Part shown: positions 1 to 6,040 of the stretch, piece after piece | Numbering within the stretch: the first letter of the stretch is position 1 | Layout: every line of letters begins with the position of its first letter | Assembly (NCBI GenBank): GCA_025965755.1 | Contig: JAOPWI010000215.1 | Coordinates: 1-8,503 of the forward strand | Length of the DNA: 8,503 nucleotides | Direction of reading: 5' to 3' | Source: Frankiales bacterium | Lineage (GTDB): Bacteria > Actinomycetota > Actinomycetes > Mycobacteriales > SCTD01 | Program-made: the position numbers and the translations under genes | Notes under the pieces: generated by a model | The model's input: only the letters and a program-made list of their open reading frames with translations | The model's database searches: none | What the model was told of the DNA's origin: nothing

Positions 1-408
1 CTGCGCGGTCAGCGTGCCCAGGTTGCGCTCCCGCAGCTGCTCCACGGTGCTGGCCGTGGCCGAGGCCTGGGTCTGCGGGGTTTCGGTGTCCTCGGGCCCC
101 GGCCCGGCCGCGTCGGGGTCGGCCAGCGCGTGCCCCACCTGGCGGGTCAGCCGCTGCGCGCGCACCGCCGTGCGCGGCCGGTCGCCGAACCACGCGGCGA
201 AGACCCGGTCGAACCGGGCCAGGTCCTCCGGACCGCCGCACAGGGTCAGCCGGCAGGCCCAGTAGACGTCCTCGCGCCGCAGCGGGTCGAGCGACTCGAC
301 CGCCCGCACCGCCGCCTGGACCCGGTCGGCGGAGGCGTGCACCCCGGCGTGGCGCAGCGTCCGGGCCAGGCCCACCACGCTGTCGGTGGCGTCGTACGGC
401 TCAGCCAC
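1..408 (-). CDS. coxE: CoxE-family VWA-domain protein, N-terminal part (runs off the window)
   Basis: Only the first 136 codons are present; the frame is open to base 1, so the C-terminal VWA domain lies outside the window. The start is taken as GTG at 408-406, which overlaps the TGA of the upstream MoxR gene by 8 bases; no clear ribosome binding site is visible, so translation probably depends on coupling. The visible part has a helical N-terminal region (V11-L19 GLARTLRHAG, then R46-C57 REDVYWACRLTLC), a conserved-looking stretch around F66-F74, an acidic/proline-rich linker (about 97-120), and ends with S120-TVEQLRERNLGTLT, the type of segment that leads into the VWA domain in CoxE proteins. 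In known cox clusters CoxE acts with the MoxR-type ATPase CoxD in maturing the metal centre of the enzyme. Assignment rests on this N-terminal pattern plus its position directly after coxSLM-coxD; without the VWA domain it stays a strong inference. Confidence 0.78.
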   Translation of the reverse strand, partial: MAEPYDATDSVVGLARTLRHAGVHASADRVQAAVRAVESLDPLRREDVYWACRLTLCGGPEDLARFDRVFAAWFGDRPRTAVRAQRLTRQVGHALADPDAAGPGPEDTETPQTQASATASTVEQLRERNLGTLTAQ

Positions 409-1315
409 CGGCGAGGGCCGAGTCGAGCAGCGCGCCGATGGTCTTGCGGGCGCGGTCCTGGTCCTCCCGGTACTTCAGGACCGCGCCGAGCGTCGCGGTC
501 GCGGCGTCGGCGTCCAGCCGCTCGGCGCCGAGCGCGAGCAGCGCCTGGGTCCAGTCGATCGACTCGGCGACGCCGGGCGGCTTGAGCAGGTCCTCGCCGC
601 GCAGCGCGGCCACCGCGGTGGCCACCTGGCGGGCCAGCTCGGCCGACGCCTCGGGCACGCGGGCGCGGACGACCGCGACCTCACGCTCGAACTCCGGGTG
701 CTCGACCCAGTGGTAGAGGCAGCGCCGCTTGAGCGCGTCGTGCACCTCCCGGGTGCGGTTGGAGGTGACGACGACGACCGGCGGCACCTCGGCCCGGATG
801 GTGCCGAGCTCGGGCACCGTGACGGTGAAGTCGGACAGCACCTCGAGCAGAAAGGCCTCGAACTCGTCGTCCGCCCGGTCGACCTCATCGACCAGCAGAA
901 CGCTCGGGCTGCTCTCCAGCGCCGCGAGCAGCGGCCGGGCCAGCAGAAAGCGCCGGTCGTAGACCTCGTGCTCGAGCTGGTCGACGCCACCGGCCGCGCC
1001 GGCCGCCTCGGCGGCCCGCAGGTGCAGCAGCTGGCGGGGGAAGTCCCAGTCGTACAGCGCCTGGCTGGCGTCGATGCCCTCGTAGCACTGCAGGCGCAGC
1101 AGCGGCGTCCCGAGCAGGGCGGCCAGGGCGACGGCCAGCGAGGTCTTGCCGACGCCCGCCTCGCCCTCGAGGAACAGCGGCCGCGGCAGAGCGAGCGCCA
1201 GGTAGGCCGCCGTGGCCGTTCCGGTGTCCGGCAGGTAGCCGACCCCGGTCAGCGCCGTCGCGAGCGCGGCGGGGTCCGCCACCCCTTCGGGCAGCAGGCC
1301 CCGCCGGCGCGTCAT
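401..1315 (-). CDS. coxD: MoxR-family AAA+ ATPase, CoxD-like
   Basis: Protein of 304 residues, normal for the family. Walker A is GEAGVGKT at residues 51-58, Walker B is VLLVDE at 139-144, the sensor 1 segment VVVVTSN ends at N186, and R197/R198 in ALKRRC are candidate arginine-finger residues. The C-terminal part (about 207-304) is the helical lid. MoxR ATPases act as chaperone-like remodelling enzymes with VWA-domain partners; CoxD of carboxydotrophs is needed for insertion of sulfur and copper at the molybdenum site. Here the partner would be the CoxE-like protein encoded directly downstream, with an 8-base overlap. The gene starts 4 bases after the coxM stop with ATG at 1315-1313; no strong Shine-Dalgarno sequence is seen, consistent with coupling to coxM. 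Because the large subunit of this operon lacks the copper ligand cysteine, the role here is more likely cofactor sulfuration or general assembly (inference). MoxR family membership is certain; the CoxD label rests on the operon. Confidence 0.93.
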   Translation of the reverse strand: MTRRRGLLPEGVADPAALATALTGVGYLPDTGTATAAYLALALPRPLFLEGEAGVGKTSLAVALAALLGTPLLRLQCYEGIDASQALYDWDFPRQLLHLRAAEAAGAAGGVDQLEHEVYDRRFLLARPLLAALESSPSVLLVDEVDRADDEFEAFLLEVLSDFTVTVPELGTIRAEVPPVVVVTSNRTREVHDALKRRCLYHWVEHPEFEREVAVVRARVPEASAELARQVATAVAALRGEDLLKPPGVAESIDWTQALLALGAERLDADAATATLGAVLKYREDQDRARKTIGALLDSALAGG

Positions 1316-1319
1316 GGGC

Positions 1320-2183
1320 TCAGCCTGTCAGGCCCGCCGCGCGAGCCACCGCTCGGGCGGTCAGGACGCGGGCGAGATGGGCGCGGTAGTCGGCCGCGCC
1401 GTTCAGGTCGCTGGGCGGTGTGGTGCCGTCCGCGGCGGAGGCGGCCGCCGCCTTCACCGACCCGACGTCGGCCGGTGCGCCGGCCAGGGCGGCCTCGGTC
1501 GCCCGGGCGCGCACCGGCGTGGCGCCCATGTTGGTGAGCCCGATCCGGGCCTCGGCCAGGGAGCCGTTGTCGCGGCGCACGGCCACCGCCACCCCGACGA
1601 TCGCCCAGGCCTGGGCCACCCGGTTGAACTTCTCGTAGTGGACGCCCCACTGCCCCTGCAGCTTGGGCACCCGCACCTCGACGAGGATCTCGTCGGGCTG
1701 CATCGCCGTCTCCAGGTAGTCCACGAAGAACTCCGACGCGGGCACGGTGCGCCGGCCGCCGGGTCCCTCCAGCACCATCGAGGCGTCCAGGGCGAGGGCC
1801 ACCGCGGCCAGGTCGCCGGCCGGGTCGGCGTGGGCCAGCGCCCCGCCGAAGGTGCCCCGGTGGCGCACCGCCGGGTCCGCGACGGTGGCCGTCGCGGCCA
1901 CCACCAGCGCGGCGTGCCGGGCGACCAGCGGGTCCCGGAGAACGTCGTCGTGCCGGGTCATCGCGCCGATGACGAGGGCGTCCCCGTCGTCGCGCACACC
2001 CCGCAGCTCCTCGACCTTGCGCAGGTCGACGAGGGTGGAGGGAAAGGCCAGGCGCAGCCGCAGCACCGGGATCAGGCTCTGCCCGCCGGCGAGGACCTTG
2101 CCGTCCTCTCCCGCCTCGCCGAGCGCCGCCACCGCGTCGGCCACGCTGGTGGGCGCGACGTACTCGAACGGAGCGGGGATCAC
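1320..2183 (-). CDS. coxM: CO dehydrogenase-type FAD-binding medium subunit
   Basis: Protein of 287 residues, the usual size for the flavoprotein subunit of xanthine oxidase-family enzymes. FAD-binding motifs are AGGQSLIP at residues 32-39 and TFGGALAHADPAGD at 111-124, which contact the FAD pyrophosphate and isoalloxazine in relatives; the C-terminal third (about 178-285) matches the CO dehydrogenase flavoprotein C-terminal domain. It should pass electrons from the 2Fe-2S clusters of CoxS to FAD and on to the quinone/respiratory chain. The start is GTG at 2183-2181, giving MIPAPFEYVAP, the usual beginning of this family. It overlaps the coxL stop in a GTGA, and GGAGGT at 2194-2189 stands 5 bases upstream. 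The frame continues open far upstream, but that part is antisense-like shadow of coxL and not homologous. Identification is firm; the substrate of the whole enzyme is not settled. Confidence 0.95.
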   Translation of the reverse strand: MIPAPFEYVAPTSVADAVAALGEAGEDGKVLAGGQSLIPVLRLRLAFPSTLVDLRKVEELRGVRDDGDALVIGAMTRHDDVLRDPLVARHAALVVAATATVADPAVRHRGTFGGALAHADPAGDLAAVALALDASMVLEGPGGRRTVPASEFFVDYLETAMQPDEILVEVRVPKLQGQWGVHYEKFNRVAQAWAIVGVAVAVRRDNGSLAEARIGLTNMGATPVRARATEAALAGAPADVGSVKAAAASAADGTTPPSDLNGAADYRAHLARVLTARAVARAAGLTG

Positions 2184-4678
2184 GCGGCACCTCCGGAGGT
2201 CGCGGCCGTCTGCGCGCCGCCGTAGGACACCGTGCCGGACGGAACGCGCAGCGTGCCGTCGTCGTGGATGGCGCGCCAGACCCGCTCCGGCGTCGCCGGC
2301 ATGTCGATGTTGTCGACCCCCCAGGGACGCAGCGCGTCGACGACGGCGTTGATGACCGCCGGAGTCGAGGCGATCGTGCCGGCCTCGCCGACGCCCTTGA
2401 CGCCCAGCGGGTTGCTGGTCGACGCGGTCTCGGTGCGCCCGGTGTGGAAGTGCGGCAGGTCGGCCGCGCTCGGGATCAGGTAGTCGACCATCGAGCCGGT
2501 GATGAGGTTGCCCTCGGCGTCGTGGACGGCCTCCTCGTACAGCGCCTGGGCGATGCCCTGCGCGAGCCCGCCGTGGATCTGGCCCTGGACGATGACCGGG
2601 TTGACGATCTTGCCGACGTCGTCGACGCAGACGTACTTGCGGATCTTCGTGAACCCGGTCTCGGTGTCGATCATCACCGCGCACAGGTGGGTGCCGTGCG
2701 GGTAGCTGAAGTTCTCCGGGTCGTAGACGTAGTCGCTGTCCAGCGTCGGCTCCATGCCCTCCGGCAGGTTGTGCGCCGCGAAGGTCGCCAGCGCCACCTG
2801 CTGGATGGTCAGGGACGCCTCCGGCGAGCCCTTGACCGTGAACGTGCCGCCGGCGAACTCCACGTCGCCCTCGGCCGCCTCGAGCAGGTGCGCGGCCACC
2901 CGCTTGGCCTTCTCGATCACCTTGCCGGTGGCCTTGTGGATCGCCACGCCGCCGACGACGAGCGAGCGCGACCCGTAGGTGTCCATGCCCTTCGGGCTCG
3001 AGTCGGTGTCGCCGGTGATGACCTCGACGTCCTCGAACGGCACACCGAGCGCGTCCGCCACGATCTGGCTCCACGCCGTGTGGTGGCCCTGGCCGTGCGG
3101 CGTCGCGCCGCTGGTCACCTCCACCTTGCCGGTGGGCAGCATCCGGATCTGAGCCGCTTCCCAGCCGCCGGCGCCGTACGACAGCGAGCCGAGCACCCGG
3201 GACGGCGCCAGGCCGCACATCTCGGTGAACGTCGAGATGCCGATGCCCAGCTGGACGGGGTCCTGGCGGGCCCGCCGCTCGGCCTGCTCGGCCCGCAGTG
3301 CCGTCATGTCGAACATCTGCTCGGCCAGCTCGGTGGCGGCCTCGTAGTTGCCGCTGTCGTAGGTGAGCCCCGCGACCATCTCGAACGGGAACTCCTCGTG
3401 CTTGATCCAGTTCTGCTTGCGCAGGTCCATCGGGTCGCGCCCGAGCTCGGCGGCCAGCTCGTCCATGATCCGCTCGATGGCGTACGTCGCCTCCGGGCGG
3501 CCTGCCCCGCGGTAGGCGTCGGTCGGCGTCTTGGTCGTGAAGACGCCGGTGCAGGTGAAGGAGTAGGCGTCCATCTTGTAGATCGCCGGGAACATGAAGG
3601 CGCCGAGAATCGGCACGCCCGGCGTCACCAGCTGCAGGTAGGCCCCCATGTCGGCGAGCAGCTCGACCTTGAGGCCGAGCAGCGTGCCCTCGGGAGTCGC
3701 GGCGATCTCGATGTCCTGGATCTGGTCGCGGCCGTGGATGGTGGCCTGGTAGTGCTCGCTGCGCGACTCGGTCCACTTGATCGGGCGCCCGAGCTTGCGG
3801 GCCACGACGAGGGCCAGCACCTCCTCGGCATAGACGTTGAGCTTGCAGCCGAAGCCGCCCCCGACGTCCGGCGCGATCACCCGGATCTTGTGCTCGCCGA
3901 TGCCGGTGACCAGCGCCAGCATGACCCGCAGGATGTGCGGGATCTGGGTGGAGGAGTAGACGGTGTAGTCGTCCGCGGCCGCGATGGGGGCCACGACGAC
4001 CGAGCGCGGCTCCATCGGGCTGGGCAGCAGGCGCTGCTGGCGGAACCGGCGCCTGACCACCACGGCGTCGGGATGCCCGGCGAGCGTCTCGGCGTAGTCG
4101 GCGCCACCCGCGAAGGGCCAGGTGAAGCAGGCGTTGGTCCCCTTGTCGGAGTGCACCAGCGCAGCGCCCTCGGCCAGCGCGGCCTCCATGTCGACCACGG
4201 CGGGCAGCTGCTCGTACTCCACGACGATCGCCTCGAGGGCGTCCGCCGCGGCGTAGCGGTCGCGCGCGATGACCACGGCGACGCCGTCGCCGACGTAGCG
4301 CACCTCGTCGACCGCCAGCGGGGAGTGATCGGGGTGCACCATCTCGGGAGTGACCGGCCAGGCGCACGGCAGCGATCCCTGCACGTCGGCCAGGTCGCGG
4401 CCGCTGTAGGCGGCGATGACGCCCGGCATCTCCAGCGCAGGCGACACGTCCACCGACAGCACCCTGGCGTGGGCCATCGGGCTGCGCAGCACCGACATGT
4501 GCAGCAGCCCCGGGAGCGTGATGTTGTCGGTCCAGTTGGTCTGGCCGGTGAGGAGCTTGGCGTCCTCCTTGCGACGGCGGCCGCGGCCGAGCTCGCCACC
4601 GGCGTACGGCTTGTGCACCGCCTCGGGGTGCTCGGCGATCTGCTCCGCGACGAAGCCGGCGTCCATCTGCTCGGTCAT
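2180..4678 (-). CDS. coxL: Form II CO dehydrogenase-like molybdopterin large subunit
   Basis: Protein of 832 residues that binds the molybdenum cytosine-dinucleotide cofactor and carries the active site. Visible motifs: MEPRS at 222-226, DVGGGFGCK at 271-279 (Mo-cofactor domain), AYRGAGR at 388-394 (active-site loop), PHGQGHH at 527-533, and GVGEAGT at 762-768 with the probable catalytic glutamate E765. Known form I CO dehydrogenases have AYxCSFR, where the Cys binds copper; here that position is G391, so this is form II. Form II proteins include low-activity CO oxidisers but also hydroxylases of other substrates, so the reaction cannot be named. The start is ATG 4678-4676: it overlaps the coxS stop as ATGA and has GGGAG at 4690-4686, 7 bases upstream. 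A start further upstream would only be shadow of coxS. About 30 residues precede the conserved RKEDAKLLTG segment (residues 36-45), and a short Ala/Gly/Thr tail follows, making it longer than the roughly 780-800 usual for the group. No signal peptide is seen; the enzyme is probably cytoplasmic. Confidence 0.95.
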   Translation of the reverse strand: MTEQMDAGFVAEQIAEHPEAVHKPYAGGELGRGRRRKEDAKLLTGQTNWTDNITLPGLLHMSVLRSPMAHARVLSVDVSPALEMPGVIAAYSGRDLADVQGSLPCAWPVTPEMVHPDHSPLAVDEVRYVGDGVAVVIARDRYAAADALEAIVVEYEQLPAVVDMEAALAEGAALVHSDKGTNACFTWPFAGGADYAETLAGHPDAVVVRRRFRQQRLLPSPMEPRSVVVAPIAAADDYTVYSSTQIPHILRVMLALVTGIGEHKIRVIAPDVGGGFGCKLNVYAEEVLALVVARKLGRPIKWTESRSEHYQATIHGRDQIQDIEIAATPEGTLLGLKVELLADMGAYLQLVTPGVPILGAFMFPAIYKMDAYSFTCTGVFTTKTPTDAYRGAGRPEATYAIERIMDELAAELGRDPMDLRKQNWIKHEEFPFEMVAGLTYDSGNYEAATELAEQMFDMTALRAEQAERRARQDPVQLGIGISTFTEMCGLAPSRVLGSLSYGAGGWEAAQIRMLPTGKVEVTSGATPHGQGHHTAWSQIVADALGVPFEDVEVITGDTDSSPKGMDTYGSRSLVVGGVAIHKATGKVIEKAKRVAAHLLEAAEGDVEFAGGTFTVKGSPEASLTIQQVALATFAAHNLPEGMEPTLDSDYVYDPENFSYPHGTHLCAVMIDTETGFTKIRKYVCVDDVGKIVNPVIVQGQIHGGLAQGIAQALYEEAVHDAEGNLITGSMVDYLIPSAADLPHFHTGRTETASTSNPLGVKGVGEAGTIASTPAVINAVVDALRPWGVDNIDMPATPERVWRAIHDDGTLRVPSGTVSYGGAQTAATSGGAA

Positions 4679-5223
4679 GCGCGGGCTCCCGCCGGCTGCG
4701 CCTGCGCAGGAGCAGCGTCCTGGAAGCTGCCGCGGTGGGCGCCCTGTCCGCGCAGCTCCGAGGCGGCCGACAGCACCGCCTTGACGATGTTGACGTAGCC
4801 GGTGCAGCGGCAGAGGTTGCCCTCGAGGCCGTGCCGCACCTCGTCCTCGGTCGGGTCGGGGTTGGTGCGCAGGAGGTCGACCGCCGCCATGACCATGCCG
4901 GGAGTGCAGTAGCCGCACTGCAGGCCGTGGTGCTCCTGAAAGGCCGTCTGCACGGGGTGCCAGGCGCCGTCGGTGCCCTCGCCGCCGTCCAGGCCCTGGA
5001 TGGTGGTGATGTCGGCGCCGTCGGCCTGCACGGCCAGGACCGAGCAGGACTTCACGCTCTCGCCGTCCACGTGCAGGATGCACGCCCCACAGTTGCTGGT
5101 GTCGCAGCCGACCGGCGTGCCCACCCGGCCGAGCTTCTCGCGCAGGTGGTGGACCAGCAGGGTCCGTGGTTCGACGTGGTCCTCGTAGACCACGCCGTCG
5201 ACCTTCATGCTCACCCGGGCCAC
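4675..5223 (-). CDS. coxS: CO dehydrogenase-type [2Fe-2S] small subunit
   Basis: Protein of 182 residues, first gene of the cox operon. The N-terminal plant-type ferredoxin domain binds one [2Fe-2S] cluster through C40, C45, C48 and C60 (GCDTSNCGAC); the helical C-terminal domain binds the second through C103, C106 (QCGYCTPGM) and C138, C140 (NLCRCTGY). All eight ligands are present, so the subunit should carry electrons from the molybdenum site in CoxL to the FAD in CoxM. I chose GTG 5223-5221 because AGAGGGAGG (5236-5228) lies 4 bases upstream and the resulting MARVSMKVDG resembles other small subunits. GTG 5214 and ATG 5208 are in frame but 13 and 19 bases from that site. The frame is open to 5304, but that extension has no ribosome binding site and covers the inverted repeat. 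A tail of about 20 residues rich in Ala, Gln and Pro (from about residue 163) extends beyond the conserved core and has no assigned role. It overlaps coxL by 4 bases. Confidence 0.95.
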   Translation of the reverse strand: MARVSMKVDGVVYEDHVEPRTLLVHHLREKLGRVGTPVGCDTSNCGACILHVDGESVKSCSVLAVQADGADITTIQGLDGGEGTDGAWHPVQTAFQEHHGLQCGYCTPGMVMAAVDLLRTNPDPTEDEVRHGLEGNLCRCTGYVNIVKAVLSAASELRGQGAHRGSFQDAAPAQAQPAGARA

Positions 5224-5227
5224 TGGG

Positions 5228-5236
5228 CCTCCCTCT
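5228..5236 (-). promoter_or_regulatory. Ribosome binding site deciding the coxS start
   Basis: On the minus strand AGAGGGAGG precedes GTG 5223 by 4 bases. The spacing is slightly short but better than the 13 or 19 bases to the in-frame GTG 5214 or ATG 5208, so it supports the GTG 5223 start. Confidence 0.6.
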
Positions 5237-5260
5237 GCCGGTGCGACGGCCGGCCAGCAG

Positions 5261-5295
5261 GCCGACCCGTGACCTGTGGCGCAGGTCACACCGGC
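5261..5295. promoter_or_regulatory. Perfect 8-5-8 inverted repeat with outer 4-base arms upstream of coxS
   Basis: On the plus strand GTGACCTG (5269-5276), five bases, then CAGGTCAC (5282-5289) form a perfect inverted repeat whose right end lies 66 bases and left end 46 bases before the coxS start. Outside it, GCCG (5261-5264) and CGGC (5292-5295) are also complementary, so an RNA from either strand could fold into a 4+8 base-pair stem with an internal loop. Two readings are possible. It may be an operator for a dimeric regulator controlling the cox operon, which fits its placement 46 bases before the first gene. It may instead be a hairpin ending or attenuating the upstream transcript, which begins 39 bases after the DUF3817 stop; no U-run follows, which weakens this. 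I cannot assign a regulator family from the half-site. Confidence 0.55.
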
Positions 5296-5334
5296 ACCCA
5301 ACACGCAGGGCGGGCAGTCCGCAAGAGGAGCGCC

Positions 5335-5637
5335 TCAGGCGGTGGCGTGCTCCGCGCGGCGCTGCTCGACGGTCGCCTGCACGGCGAAGTGCACCCCGGG
5401 CGACAGCACCGTGAGCAGGAGAACGGCGAACGGGACCCGCCAGCGCAGCCAGCTCCACTCGCTCAGGACGAGCAGGACGACGGCCACGAACAGGGCGCCG
5501 TGCACGGGCCCCAGCACCGGCACGAGGTCGGTCTCGGTGGTGCGCTTGAGCACCGAGCCGATCAGCAGGACGACGAACGAGATGCCCTCCAGGGCAGCCA
5601 CGACGCGCAGGGCACGGACACCGGCGGGCAGGTTCAT
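5335..5637 (-). CDS. DUF3817-family small integral membrane protein
   Basis: Protein of 100 residues, the normal length for DUF3817 proteins, which are common in actinobacteria and of unknown function. Three hydrophobic segments are visible: about 12-29 (VVAALEGISFVVLLIGSV), 44-59 (PVHGALFVAVVLLVLS) and 69-86. The family signature is seen in the EG of the first helix (E17, G18) and in the PVHG stretch (P44-G47) that opens the second. A positively charged R-rich C-terminus (EQRRAEH) follows. The start is ATG 5637-5635, with GGAG (5648-5645) 7 bases upstream; the ATG is separated from the stop of the cupin gene by a single base, so the two are translated together. The open frame continues upstream to 5766 but that part overlaps the cupin gene out of frame and has no membrane-protein character. 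It is the last gene of the thiolase-meaB group, before the 111-base break to coxS. Role unknown; plasma membrane location is inferred from hydrophobicity. Confidence 0.85.
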   Translation of the reverse strand: MNLPAGVRALRVVAALEGISFVVLLIGSVLKRTTETDLVPVLGPVHGALFVAVVLLVLSEWSWLRWRVPFAVLLLTVLSPGVHFAVQATVEQRRAEHATA

Positions 5638-5638
5638 G

Positions 5639-6040
5639 TCAGGTCTCCAGCTGGAAGTCGGCGAAGTCGAAGCCCGGCACGACGACGCAGCCGGACAGCA
5701 CAGCCTCGCCCGCCGCGGGCGCCGCCGCCTGCCACTGCCCCGGCTCGACGACGTGCTGTCGCTCACCCTCGGGACCCAGCACGACGGTGTGGGTCAGCGC
5801 GGGCCGGTCGCCGGTGCCGCCGAGCCGCAGCTGCAGCGGGCCACCGCCCTGCCACAGCCACAGCTCGGCCGACCGCACCCGGTGCCAGCGCGAGGCCTGG
5901 CCGGGCTCGAGCAGGAACAGGATCGACGTGGCCGGCGAGCGGTCGCCGTACGGGGTCGGCGTCGCGCCCGGGGCCCGCCAGGTCTCGCGGTACCAGCCGC
6001 CCTCGGGGTGCGGCTGGAGGTCCAGCGCAGCCGGCGTCAC
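5639..6040 (-). CDS. Cupin-superfamily DUF985 protein
   Basis: Protein of 133 residues with the marks of the DUF985 (Cupin_5) family: HPEGGWYRET at residues 11-20, SRWHRVRSAELW at 50-61, and the C-terminal GCVVVPGFDFADF at 117-129. The family folds as a single-domain beta-barrel cupin; its biochemical role is not established in most bacteria, and the substrate here cannot be named. The start is GTG 6040-6038, giving MTPAALDLQPHPEGG, with the meaB stop overlapping it as GTGA; no Shine-Dalgarno sequence is seen, so expression probably relies on coupling from meaB. The first helix usually found before the HPEGG motif is short here (about ten residues), which may mean a compact form rather than truncation, since no upstream extension in this frame is available without invading meaB. 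It is followed after one base by the DUF3817 gene. Its place behind meaB may reflect shared expression rather than shared function. Confidence 0.87.
   Translation of the reverse strand: MTPAALDLQPHPEGGWYRETWRAPGATPTPYGDRSPATSILFLLEPGQASRWHRVRSAELWLWQGGGPLQLRLGGTGDRPALTHTVVLGPEGERQHVVEPGQWQAAAPAAGEAVLSGCVVVPGFDFADFQLET

Larger units (their letters stand above)
5224..5334. other. Intergenic region between the DUF3817 gene and coxS
   Basis: These 111 bases are the only non-coding break in the minus-strand gene run. They hold the coxS ribosome binding site, the inverted repeat described separately and no convincing -35/-10 pair: the best minus-strand candidate is TTGCGG near 5324 followed 17 bases later by TTGGGT, a poor -10. 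A cox promoter is expected here by position, but it cannot be placed from sequence alone. No T-run typical of an intrinsic terminator follows the repeat on either strand. Confidence 0.6.

Noticed and set aside
2184..4367. N-terminal extension of the coxM frame to over 1000 codons
   Set aside because: The extension is a shifted reading of coxL with Arg-rich low-complexity sequence; the GTG at 2183 with its ribosome binding site gives the proper family start.
2264..4798. Open frame of 844 codons on the plus strand opposite coxL
   Set aside because: It is antisense to a well-conserved coxL, its translation is a low-complexity mix of Arg, Gly, Ala, Val, Asp and His with no recognisable domain, and long antisense frames are expected in DNA of this GC content.
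5269..5289. CRP-type binding site in the coxS upstream repeat
   Set aside because: The TGTGA and TCAC half-sites are separated by about 12 bases instead of the 6 of the CRP consensus, so the geometry does not fit.
5261..5295. Classical intrinsic terminator
   Set aside because: The stem is plausible, but no T-run follows it on either strand, so a standard Rho-independent terminator cannot be claimed.
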